Shown here: positions 47,643 through 58,272 of the stretch, piece after piece
How the letters are laid out: each line of letters opens with the position of its first letter
How positions within the stretch are numbered: position 1 is the first letter of the stretch
Assembly: GCF_001039355.2 (NCBI RefSeq)
Contig: NW_019775782.1
Location: 83,783 to 147,782, forward strand
Origin: Lingula anatina
Taxonomy: Eukaryota; Brachiopoda; Lingulata; Lingulida; Lingulidae
Length of the DNA: 64,000 nucleotides
Direction of reading: 5' to 3'
Position numbers and translations under genes: made by a program
Notes under the pieces: model-generated
The model's input: only the letters and a program-made list of their open reading frames with translations
Told to the model about the DNA's origin: nothing
Databases searched by the model: none

Positions 47643-48956
47643 ATGGCAGAAAAATCACAAGAGGAATCCGAATACAAGTATGTTGGAGCAGAGGAACTCG
47701 AAGAGTTTGAAACTTACTATGAAGAAAAAGGTTTCGAACAATTCGCAGAATTCATGGCAAACAAGATAAAAGAAGTCGAAAATGTCCCTGTGAAAATTGC
47801 AGTGACTGGAATTTCCGGTACAGGGAAATCTGCCTTCGTGAACACATTTCGAGGACTTAATGCAGATAATGAAGGTGCCGCTAAGGTTGGATCATTAGAG
47901 ACAACAATGGTTCCAACGGAGTACCGCCATCCAAATAATAAAAACGTTACCCTGTGGGACTTACCTGGAGTTGGCACGTCCAAATTTAACAAAGACAATT
48001 ACGAGGAAAAGGTTAACTTTGATTCATACGACTTCTTCCTTATCTTTACCAGAGGCCGTATTTTTGAGGACGATATATGGCTTGCTAAAAGAGCTCAGCT
48101 TCGGGGTAAGAACTATTTCATTGTCAGGACACATATAGATGTTGACATGAAAGGTGACAAATCAACACACCCACATACACATGATGCCAATAAGTTACTG
48201 AAGGAAATCCGTGATGGTACCAAGAGGCTGCTTGAAGAAGTTGGTGTCTATCCAAAAGACGGTGTTTATCTAATATCTACACTCCTCAAACATGTACACA
48301 AGGATTTATGGGATTATCGCAAACTAGAAAATGATATGCTGCATAAACTACCCCGTGAAAAACGCGAAGTGCTTACCTTGTCTCTCAACAATCTGTCCAA
48401 AAATTTGATCAAAGAAAAGTGCGAGATACTTCGAAGTCGCCTTAAACAAAAGGCCATGTTATTGGCATTGAAAGGGTTTGTCCCTTCTGGTTTAAAAGAT
48501 TTCATGCCACAAGAAGTTTTAGACTTTATAGATAATGAAATGACTAGTTATAGACAAGCGCTGGGGCTAGACGACGGTACCTTAAGGCGTCTTTCGCAAA
48601 GAACTGGCATAGAACTGGAAAGCCTTATTTCAGAGACAACCGAAATAATCGAAATGCCAACTTTGCGAATTACTGGAGACGTTGTGATGATGCTCATGGC
48701 TTGTGCCATCGACCCTGTGCTAATTGTACATCCTGCAATTTCATTTTTTTCCAAATTGGGCGTTGGATTTGGTGTAGCATACGAGTCAGCCTACAGGTTG
48801 CTGCACGATATTTTGGGTCGTCTGGAAACCGCCTCACTCAGAGTTATCGAGAAGATGCCCTCAACCCAACATACAGAATCCCTAAAGGCGACTTTGTCTT
48901 CTACCCCATATGGAGTTCTGTACGACAGAACACAAGGTGGAGATGACGAAGCCTGA
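47643..48956 (+). CDS. Immunity-related GTPase (IRG) type B, intact
   Basis: 437 residues from ATG 47643, 16 bases after the acceptor. An in-frame ATG at 47505 would add 46 residues, but that stretch lies in the predicted intron and its paralogues have stops, so I reject it. An acidic N-terminal helix (GAEELEEFETYYEEKGFEQF) precedes the P-loop GISGTGKS at 56-63, DLPGVGT at 106-112, RGRIFEDDIWLAKR, G4 THID at 163-166, and STLLKHVHKDLWDYRKLE. The helical domain is full length: KAMLLALKGFVPSGLKDFMP, a four-helix-like part, a hydrophobic stretch, and a tail ending THE-type acidic residues GGDDEA. This is the only type B copy that looks functional; relatives at 35742 and 58273 are broken. Expected role: GTP-dependent attack or remodelling of intracellular membranes; inferred from family only. 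Confidence 0.93.
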   Translation: MAEKSQEESEYKYVGAEELEEFETYYEEKGFEQFAEFMANKIKEVENVPVKIAVTGISGTGKSAFVNTFRGLNADNEGAAKVGSLETTMVPTEYRHPNNKNVTLWDLPGVGTSKFNKDNYEEKVNFDSYDFFLIFTRGRIFEDDIWLAKRAQLRGKNYFIVRTHIDVDMKGDKSTHPHTHDANKLLKEIRDGTKRLLEEVGVYPKDGVYLISTLLKHVHKDLWDYRKLENDMLHKLPREKREVLTLSLNNLSKNLIKEKCEILRSRLKQKAMLLALKGFVPSGLKDFMPQEVLDFIDNEMTSYRQALGLDDGTLRRLSQRTGIELESLISETTEIIEMPTLRITGDVVMMLMACAIDPVLIVHPAISFFSKLGVGFGVAYESAYRLLHDILGRLETASLRVIEKMPSTQHTESLKATLSSTPYGVLYDRTQGGDDEA

Positions 48957-49289
48957 CATTGTGAGACACACTATTGTCCGTTTATGAAGATTAAAGACAG
49001 CCATTTCATGTACCGATTGCCCAATTTTCAATCCAATGAACCGAATTTTCATAGAGTTTGTTTACTTCTGGATTTATTTTGACTATAAGGCTGGAATAGC
49101 TTACATGAACCAGTGATTTGTGATGTTTTTATTGTGATTTCCTTATACAGTATATACATGAGCATTTTATGTTGTATATATATCAGAAATTAAAGAAATA
49201 ATAGCATATATTGAAGCTTGAAACCAGACTATTCTTTTATATTATACATGTATGTACAAATATGCTTTGTTGTGGAGTTCTAGCATCTA
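48957..49289 (+). other. 3' untranslated and flanking region of the type B gene
   Basis: Begins cattgtgagacaca, like the 3' flank of the 58-kb copy. A candidate attaaa/aataa signal lies around 49190. Non-coding. Confidence 0.45.
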
Positions 49290-51044
49290 CTTTTTTATGC
49301 CAGGCAGACAATTAGACAAAGTTAATTAAGAAGGTTATTTTAATAATATGAAAATGCAGCTATTATTTCAATACATTAGAAATTGATGTTCCTAAAATCA
49401 TAGGAACGTCATGAAACAGTGAAAATTACCGCATTTCTGTTCACGTGGTGAACATGTATATATAAATAAATTTAGTGAAATTCTTTCATATTCTAAATAT
49501 ATTAAATATATAAGGATTATAGGCAGTTAAAAACTAACAAATGGATTTTTTTCATAAAAAAAGAATAAAAAAAATTCAAACCAACTCCAAGAAAGATTAT
49601 TTTATAATGAAACATGGAAATTACACGCCATGTTTTAAATGAATCGCAACATAAAACAAGTGATAAGTTTATGAAATATATAGAGCAAAGCCTGGTTTTC
49701 ACATACCTATCCCGCTACTTCTAAGTGCGGTTTAAGGTTTAAAGTAGATGGCAACATGCCTGGAACACTCTTTCGTCCTAATTTAGATTGAATCTAGTCG
49801 ATCCCACCTTTTTGATTGGTGAAATGACCACCGCGGTATGGTTCTTAGAGAAAACTTTCACACCAATGCCCTAGACCGGGATCTTTATCTGTGTGCTCAT
49901 ACCACTGAACACACTGATACCACTGTCACTGGACAGAGGACATTTGCTGCAAAGATGAGTTACACTCGTATTTCAGTTTGTCATATTAGGTGTCATGCAG
50001 TGTGTTAGAGAAGACTCGTCATCTCCTACGCACTGCCATATATAACATTTCTGTCTTAACAATGCATAAACGTTTCTTTCAAATCAAATACTGCAGCTAA
50101 GTTAAAACCTACCCCCCCCCCCNCCACCGGCAATCGAAACCAGCTTCCCACTCGCTTTCAGTGTCAAGACAGGTAGATTCAGAGAGGTATCAATCCCTCT
50201 TCGTTTTCCATCCCGCCTACATTTTGTAAAAAAAATGTTGTTGTGGACTTCTTGCGTCTGAGGTTTTTATGCTGGGCAGAAAATGAAAATTATAGCCAGT
50301 AGGAACCTAAAAAATGGAATATTTTTCACCCCCCCCCCCAAAAAAAAAAAATGATCAGAAACGACCAAAGGAAGGATTTTTCATTATGAAATGTTGTTAT
50401 AAATAAATAAATAATTAACTGAGTCAAGGTCAATTATTAACAAGTGTAATTGTCAAGCCATGATTTAATGATTCGCAACATAAAAGACGTGGTGATTTTA
50501 TAAAGTAAATAAAGCAAAGTCTGGTTCCCACACACCCCACCCCACTACTTCTTAGTGCAGTTAAGGGTACAAAGTAGATGGCGTCATGCCTAACATACTT
50601 TTTCGCCCTGATTTAAATTGAATCTAGACGATCTCATCTCCCTGAGTAGTGAAAAGACAACCCCTTAATGGATTTTAGATTGAAATTAAACACCAATGCC
50701 CTTTATACCGATCTTAAACTGGATACACTGATGATTTGACGAAGACAGACGACCCTGTTACACGTGCATTTTTATGTGTATCTGTGCCATGGACTCTTTT
50801 CACAAATCACTTATCATAAAACATATAATATATCATTTCAGTTTTCTTTGGTTTGATCAAAGTAGGCTAAAATAACTCACTCAACGTGTTAATCCAATCT
50901 TAGTACTAGTTTACTTTGTAAAATCTTATCGGTCTCTAGTGTCCAACTCGGTGTCATGCAGTGTGTTAGAGAAGACTGGTCACCTCTCGCGCACCACGAT
51001 ATATGGCTTAATAATGCATACAGGTAACAGTTTTTTTTCAAATA

Positions 51045-51069
51045 CCCCCCCCCCCCCCCCCCCCCCCCC
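51045..51069. repeat. 25-base poly-C tract
   Basis: Uninterrupted C25; the duplicate locus near 29657 has only about 11 C. Fast length change is expected, and the G-rich strand could fold. Confidence 0.95.
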
Positions 51070-51289
51070 GCAATTGGAATCGATTTTATTCGCGCCTTCA
51101 ATATCAAAACAGGCAGATTCGGAGAGATACAGGTGTGTACTGAGCTCTCTTTGTCCCACCCCTCCGGCCTTCTGAAATATGAAATGGGAGGTGTCGTCTC
51201 TCCCTTTAAAAAAGCGACATGGAAAGACCCACTGAGGCCATAGCATCGTGTTTCCTTTAACCCAACATTTCCCTCTGTCCACTAGTCAA

Positions 51290-51640
51290 ATCAGTCATAA
51301 AACGTTTTGAAAATTAAAGTTCCCAATTCTTTTTTAAAATGGTCTTCTGACTCCACATTTTTAGCGTCCACTGGGAGAATGTTCCAGTCGTTTGGTCCTT
51401 TAACTTAAAGGGCTAGGTCGCTGTATGTTTTCAATCTGGCATTGCATGGCAACAGCAATAACTGCACAAAAGATCTGAAACTTCGTTTTAAAACGTAATG
51501 ATGTAGTAATTTTAGTACCGGTAGGTAACGGGGGTGCTGATTGATAAAAAATTGAATACATAAAATATAAAAATTTAAATAAAATGCCTACTCTCACAGG
51601 GAGCCAGTGCCACCGGTGTAATACTAGTCCCCCTATATTA
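51290..51640 (-). mobile_element. CR1/L2-like retroposon 3' fragment
   Basis: Minus-strand frame retains ILFKFLYFMYSIFYQSAPPL and CQIENIQRPSPLS, a decayed CR1-type polymerase C-terminus; duplicate of 29880-30215. Confidence 0.6.
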
Positions 51641-52899
51641 TTATAGTTTTATATTTAATTTGTGAGAAATATATACAAAGCATCATGCATATCCATATAT
51701 TAAAAGCATATCAGCCGAAATCTCCTTTTCACTTTTTTTTCCAAACTACAACGATCTGTTGACAACTGACGGGTGTTAGCAATACCTTAGGACAGTGGGA
51801 GATACAGTGTAGTGGCCGTAGTTTAAAATTCTTTAAATCCTGTATACTTAACTCTTATTATCGTTTAATGATAGATGGACAGGTATCAGCTAGTAACGTG
51901 CTATTGCGACCTGTGATAAGGAACCGAGTGTCCGTGTAACACATAGATCTCCGTTCCTTAGACTTACACAGGTTAGGGTTGGCGTGACGCAAAAGGGACC
52001 CAGACCTTGAATCACAATTTACATGGCACCGGGACTTTCAGATACAGTAAGTCACAGATAAGTATGCAGAATATGCAAGGGTGTTATATGCATTATTTGC
52101 TATATTATAGAATTGTCACACATACGGCTCTAATCTGCTTTCTCTTCTGTTGCTACGCCATCTTCTCTAGCACAATCAGTATGCCAGGTAATAGGGCGGT
52201 GGAAAAGATATGTGTAAAATGCCTATGTTTTCTGATCATCCAGCAATATAATGAATGCGCATTTGGTTGATCATGATTGTGTTTTTTTCAAAGATGTACA
52301 GAGACAAATCTGGGTAATGATGAACATTTTATTGCATATAACAGTGCTAATGACGAAAACTGCTCAGAGAATGTTGCTCTTTTATTTCTTTAAAAAATAC
52401 AAAAATATATAAAAATAATTATAATAATAAAACAATCAGCTATTTAAATCAAAGCACATGTACGCTGTACGATTACGAGTGGCATCAGCCAACCTGAATG
52501 AAAAGAACATTTTGCATAAGAAATACAAAACTTAATTTCTCTGGGCATATCGATTTAAGAGCGGCAGCAGAGGAATTGCAATTTACGAATTAAATGATGA
52601 ATAGAAATGGCATTCGAGTTCCTAACCCTTAATAAATGATCAACATAGAACCGTAAGTCATGTCAAATCTGGACATGTTTACGAGACTTGTGACGGCGTT
52701 TCTATTTGTCACTGCTCATCTCCAGAGCTAGTGAAATATAATTATATTTCACCTAGGTTTTTTGACAAGGAAATTTGATTTTGTGTAATCAACAGAATTC
52801 ATTCCATAATGGCGTATATTGTAAAAATTAATAATGGGGTTAAATGAGTAGAATCAGATGAATAAAGTTAATAAATAAATAAATATTAAGATAGTAAAA

Positions 52900-53265
52900 T
52901 AAATAGTACAAGATAAAAGTCAGTCAAATCAGTTATAATTTTTATTTTGAAAATAAAAGTTTCTAATTCTTTCTTAAAATTGTCCTCGGACTCTATAGTT
53001 TTTAAGTCTGTAAATTGAGAATGAGTGATAAGGCCCATAAACGTGAAGAGGCTTGTTTTTAATTTGACATTACATGGCAACAGCAATAACTGGTCAAGTG
53101 GTCTAAAACTCCGTTTTGGAAAATAATGATGAACTAATTCTAGTAGGTAAGGGGGATATTATCGATAAAATAATTAAAATTTTGAATAAAATGCGTGCTC
53201 TAACAGGGAGCCAGTGCAACTGCTTTAAAAAAGAGTTCCTTCTGAGTGACCCTGGGTGTGAGGGT
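52900..53265 (-). mobile_element. CR1/L2-like retroposon 3' fragment
   Basis: Duplicate of 31490-31850; retains LKTIESEDNFKKELETFIFK on the minus strand. Confidence 0.6.
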
Positions 53266-55109
53266 TAAAATCTGCGTTGAAATATTTCTGAATTTGCTTC
53301 AGTTTTTTATTCGTTCCTCGACACAGCCATAGAGTAAAGAGTTACGTTAGTGCTAACGAGAGGTTATCATCGTGTGTATGATTGTTGCTGCTGAGGATTG
53401 ATCCAGGTATCTTCTCCTTCATTGAAAACCACAAAAGTGAATTCCCATCTATCTGTTGATTTAAAGATGTCGCTGCAAAGGGATTTTAACACTGAGGTCA
53501 GTTTTGAAAAGAAGAAATAATTTCTCTATCAGAAAATGATCTACAAAGCACCACAAGACATGTGAGCAGGTTCACAAGAATTGTTACGCGATTTCAGATA
53601 TTTTTAAGCTCCCAAGGCACCATAGATTTAGAACTGTTGTAGCGAACACATTGAAAAATGACGAGTTAGTTCAACAGGAAAAAGAAACAGAAGTTTCGTC
53701 AATACAAATTAAACAACATAGCAAGGTGAATGAAGCGTGTCACATACATGTGCGCTTTTAATTTTTCCAACTTCATCGCCTACGGAGTAAGTAAGACTTT
53801 GAACGGCGGTTCAAAGGTTACGCCTTTAAAACGTGTGAAATATATGTATTTACTTACCATTCAGCAATATGATGAATACGCATTTTTTTTTTTGAAAAAT
53901 TGAGACACATTTTAGTAAGGGTAAACATTTTATTTATATAGCAGTGGTGATGATAACTGCGCACAAAATGTCATTTCTTAAGTAAACAAAGCTTTCAGTA
54001 AGTTTGCTTTCAGCACACCTACGATTGAGTGGCATCACCCTTAACCTAAATAAAACGTTCACGTTTTGCACAAGAAACACCTCAGAAGTCTTTGGGCATA
54101 TAGATAAACACGTATGAAAGGCGACAGATAAATTTCAAATGTACCACTTAAGTGATGAATGGAAATGACATTCAAGCCCCCCCCCCATAAAAAAAAAGAA
54201 AAAAAAATCGACAGAGAACTGGATATCATGTCAAATCTTGGCATGTTCACAAGACAAGTTAAGCCTTTCCTATCATTTTTTTCATCTCTCCATAGCTATC
54301 ACCATAGCTGCGGAAAATAATTCTGTTTCGTTCAAGATTTGAAAAGGAAATTTGATGCTGTCAAATCAGCATTACCTACTCTGTTAAAGCAGTCAGTTCA
54401 TAACAGAGTTAAAGCTCGTAGCAGAGTTAATGCAAAAATATTTGCTCTCAAAAAATATAAATATAGAATTTAGCCTATGAGCATGTTTGCGAGACTTGTT
54501 ATGGCGTTTCTACATGTATTTTTCACTTCTCATCTCCAGAACTTTGAGATAGAATTGTGTCTTGTCTAGGGTTTTGAAAAGGAAATTTAATTTTGTCCAA
54601 TCAACAGAATTATTTCCATGGTGGCGCATAGTGTAAAAAGTAATAATGGGTGTTAAAGACAGTCTCAGTGGGTTAGATTAATGTATAGAAGCAGGTTCTA
54701 TGTAAAACTTTGGTCAGATTTGTGTTTTGTGAGATTGTTTATTATTATATTAATAAGTCTGGGTCACAAAAGTTCTGTTTAGACAACTAGAATAAAAAAT
54801 TAGAAAACGAAAACTATTTATCATGATTTCGGAGCACAGCCGGAAGTACCTCCGGCTCAAGGTCACGACCTCGAATTTCCCACGCTTACGACCAATGAGA
54901 TAGACGTCACGACTACAGAGCGAAACTTATCAGACATGTAAATGCCGCCTGTCCACCTTTTCGGTACATGTACCGATCAAAAACAGAAAACGTAAAGCCC
55001 AAAACGCTCTTATACACGTAACCAACTTTGTATGAGCACAAATATTGTCATTTATTGTGAACAGGATAATATGATAATGAGACACACTTGAGACCTGTGA
55101 AGCGCATAC

Positions 55110-55352
55110 TCACGTGTCGAGGAGTAGTTTCGCCATTGCCTCGTATGTGAGTCCTAACTCAGCTTTAAGTGTCCTCCACCGCCCCACCTCCCTCCCAACA
55201 TACACAGTCTGAGTGCTTCTTCGTCTGTCTCTAATTTTCTTTCGTATCTTTCGAACTGGAGTGGCTATTTTCTTTCGTCCCCTTTTGTCGCTCTCCTCTT
55301 CAGACTTGACGCGCGTCTCCATGTTTGCTGTTTTGGCGCCAAATAGTAACAT
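55110..55352 (-). CDS. Exon-like ORF inside the TTAA element
   Basis: Minus-strand frame of 80 codons. The likely start is the second ATG (METRVKSEEESDKRGRKK, Kozak-like aacATGG at about 55320-55322). A lysine/arginine-rich stretch (RKIRKKIRDRRRSTQTVYVG) is followed by GRWRTLKAELGLTYEAMAKL. The last codons LLLD run into CAC|GTGAGTAT, a near-perfect splice donor (GT about 55114-55115), so the frame probably ends in an intron rather than at the stop at 55110. I do not recognise a domain. It may be exon 1 of a transposase or of a captured host gene. Confidence 0.45.
   Translation of the reverse strand: MLLFGAKTANMETRVKSEEESDKRGRKKIATPVRKIRKKIRDRRRSTQTVYVGREVGRWRTLKAELGLTYEAMAKLLLDT
55332..55343. 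promoter_or_regulatory. Palindromic E2F-type site
   Basis: TTTGGCGCCAAA, a perfect match to the E2F consensus TTTSSCGCSAAA-like palindrome, 10-12 bases before the preferred ATG of the exon-like ORF in a GC-richer patch. Suggests promoter sequence inside the mobile element. Confidence 0.45.
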
Positions 55353-55734
55353 CCGGGTCTCAGCCGTAGTACTTCATTCATAGTAAACCGCGAGACTTAG
55401 CGAGAAATTGCGCGTTCTGAAGCCGTACTGTGAGGTGGTAGCTGAGTATTTAAGACGAGTCGTCTTTTATTATTTAATGGAACTTAAAAACGGTATTAGG
55501 TAGCTTCATTTTCTGAACAGTTTTGGATAGGATATACCTTGGTCATTATGGGGAAATTGGTGAGATTTTCAGGAAAATTCATTTTCGTGCTATTTAAGGG
55601 TTTAACGCGCTGAGACTGTCTTTAAAATGAAAAATGAACAGAATAAGATGAATGAAGTCAATAAATGGATAGAGAGGTAAAATATTGAGATAGAAAAATA
55701 ACTCGTACAAGATAAAAGCCAGTCAAATCAGTTA

Positions 55735-56090
55735 TACAACTTTTTTGAAAAAAAATCTTCTAATTTAATCTTAAAATTTGCCTCGGACTATTTAGTTTTT
55801 TAGGCTGTTGGGAGAATGTTCCACTCATCAGGTCCATTAAATTTTCAATCTGGTATAATGGCAACAGCAACAACCGTTTAAGTAATCTTTAAACGTTTTG
55901 GAGCATATCGATGAACTAATTCTAGCAGTTAAAGGGTACTTTTTGATAAAAATGGCATGCATAAATAGTAGGATTTTGAATAAAACGCTTGCTCTAACAG
56001 GTTGCCAGTGCAACTGGTGTACATGTAATATGAGTCTCCCTGGGTGTGTGGGTTAAAAGCTGTGAAATATTCTGAATTCGCTGCAGTTTT
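55735..56090 (-). mobile_element. CR1/L2-like retroposon 3' fragment
   Basis: Duplicate of 33590-33950 with additional frame breaks, lying just right of the TTAA element. Confidence 0.6.
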
Positions 56091-57252
56091 TTTTATTCAG
56101 GTACAATCATAAAGTAAAGACTTGCATTAGTCATAAGAGGAAGTATTCATCGCATGTATGATTGTTGCTGCAGATGATTGATCCAGGTAGTTTCTAATAA
56201 CACAGGTCTTTTTAATGTTAAAATGAAGGATCGAATGATATTTGATATTTATATATGCATGGAGAGAGTGGAATCAAGGTAGACACCCAGGTTTCTAACG
56301 TGTGGTTATGGGTTCACGACACTGGTGCCTACTGGTATTTCAAGTTGTAGATTCTGAATTCCCAGGCGTCTGTTGGCTTGAACCTCGATCTCTCATCTGA
56401 CCAAACTATAGAAAGGTCAAAGACGAAAAGAAACGCAACAGTTATCAGAAAAAAATTCAACTTAGAACCCGAAGTTATGTCAAATCTTGGCATGTTTACA
56501 AGGCCTTTCTCTTATTATTTTTTCATCTTATCTCCAAAGCTGCGGAAACAAATGTTGTTTCATTCATGATTTGAAAAGTAATTTCGATGCTATCAAATCA
56601 GCAATCTATTCTGTAAAAGCAGTCTGTTCAAAAACCTAAACATAAAATACAAATGACAACACTACTAAGTATGATGTATTGAATCTCACGTTGTTTGCTG
56701 AAATCCCATAGGATTGAATCTCCAGTTGGGGTCAGTTAGTATATTTTTTTGTGTCGAGAGATGTGGGGAAGAATTATGTTGTGCTCATGCTTTTGAAACA
56801 AAATTTTATTTTTATTATCATAGCAAACAAATTGAAGAGTTCTGCCATAAAATAGGCACTCAATACAAACAAAAACAACAATATGAAACATCTGGACATG
56901 TTTACGAAAGTCTTAAAATTACCTTACTTCTTTCTTGGGTGAAATAATCGTGCCACTTTTTACTTCATCGCCTCATTATGGGATTTCCATTATATTCTAT
57001 TATCCCAAGAGCTAGGTGAAATATTAAAATATAGAATAAATTACTATTACAAGTAACAATAATTTAACGTTAAATCACCCGGGAAATCGGTTCAAATCAC
57101 TTTTGATCTTACTACAGCAAAGTGAGAAATATATCGTTCCCAAGCGACACAATCGAATTGGATTTACATACATGTAGCTCCGAAACTAGTTGATGGTATG
57201 TTACATTTTGCAGCACCCGGTGGATAGCTAATCCCTCTGTCCAGCAACCACG

Positions 57253-57260
57253 TCACGTGA
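57253..57260 (+). promoter_or_regulatory. Conserved IRG E-box (TCACGTGA)
   Basis: In caaccacgTCACGTGAtttc, followed by cacacgctacaacgtgtgg (about 57293), the same two-part block as the type A promoters; about 200 bases before the type B TATA at 57459. Confidence 0.55.
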
Positions 57261-57458
57261 TTTCTTGTTGATTTGTAAATTATGTTGCAACAAGCACACG
57301 CTACAACGTGTGGCCTGGACCCCAGCAAATTCGCATAATTGGCAGGGACTTTTTAATTATACAGATTGAGAGCTTTTTCCTCCACAGAAATATGACATTG
57401 CCAGGAAACGACTCCCAAAGAATTCAATAAGAACATACACAGGTTCACAGTGAACACA

Positions 57459-57520
57459 ATTTAAAAGAGGAGCGTTTTCATCGACGATTAATTTTTTTTA
57501 AAACAGATGTAAACTCAAGT
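57459..57520 (+). promoter_or_regulatory. Type B IRG core promoter, non-coding exon 1 and donor (copy 2)
   Basis: atttaaaagaggagcg at 57459-57474 and donor ACTCAA|GTAAGT with GT at 57519-57520. The acceptor attgcag ends at 58246 (intron 728 bases). The TATA core is weaker (TTTAAAA) than at 26611. Confidence 0.55.
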
Positions 57521-58272
57521 AAGTTTTAAAAATATCCTATATATATTTATAAAAAGTTAATTGAATATACCCCTGTAGACCTATATAGCAATGGAGACCC
57601 ATCAATCTAGAAAAATATAAGTAAGGTTAATACTGTAAGCTTAGGAAAATGGTGGCTGTGTTTACTCATTTTATGTGTTTTCGAAAACCACGGTTTTCAA
57701 TTCAATTCATTCAAAATACTATATACGTGCTTTCTAGACCGTTTTTTGTCCAAATTGTAATTTATTGGCACACTGATATGTGAATCATTTGTGTTATCAT
57801 ATTTGAATTTTTTGCACGCGTACAGCTGAGCTTAATGTTTTAGAATACAAATTCATCTCACTTTATGCTTATGGCAAATTAATGTTTATTTTGCCGTGTA
57901 GATGGATATTTAAAAAAGTAGATAATACTGTTATGAATGAGCAGCAACTTTCTCTTTTTGTTATAAAGGATGTACGATCGAAGCTTAAGGTTTACCAAGG
58001 ATGAATGCCACGTCGACACAAACCCAGTCGTGTATATCTTTTCTTAATTTGGGGTGCTTATAGGAGCTTTTAAGATGTCCATACATGTAACATCATCAGT
58101 TGGTTGACAGTTAGGGTCCTTGCAAATCTGTTGCAAGCCCTTCTATTTTCATTATTTTTAAAAATAATTAAATTCAAGTTTACTGTGGCTAAAATACAAC
58201 GTACGTGCTTCTGCAGTTCGATTCATTTAAACGTTCATCATTGCAGGTTTTTTACTTACAGTAACAGACAAA

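Larger units (their letters stand above)
54657..55621. mobile_element. TTAA-flanked DNA element of 965 bp carrying an exon-like ORF
   Basis: TTAA lies directly outside both ends (54653-54656, 55622-55625). Termini agacagtctcag(t)g(g)gtta and, reversed, agacagtctcag(c)g(c)gtta match over 16 bases with two differences. The paralogous site near 33490 in duplication copy 1 lacks the insert, so it is younger than the duplication. TTAA target sites are typical of piggyBac-type elements, but the terminus does not start with the usual CCY, so the superfamily is open. Confidence 0.85.
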
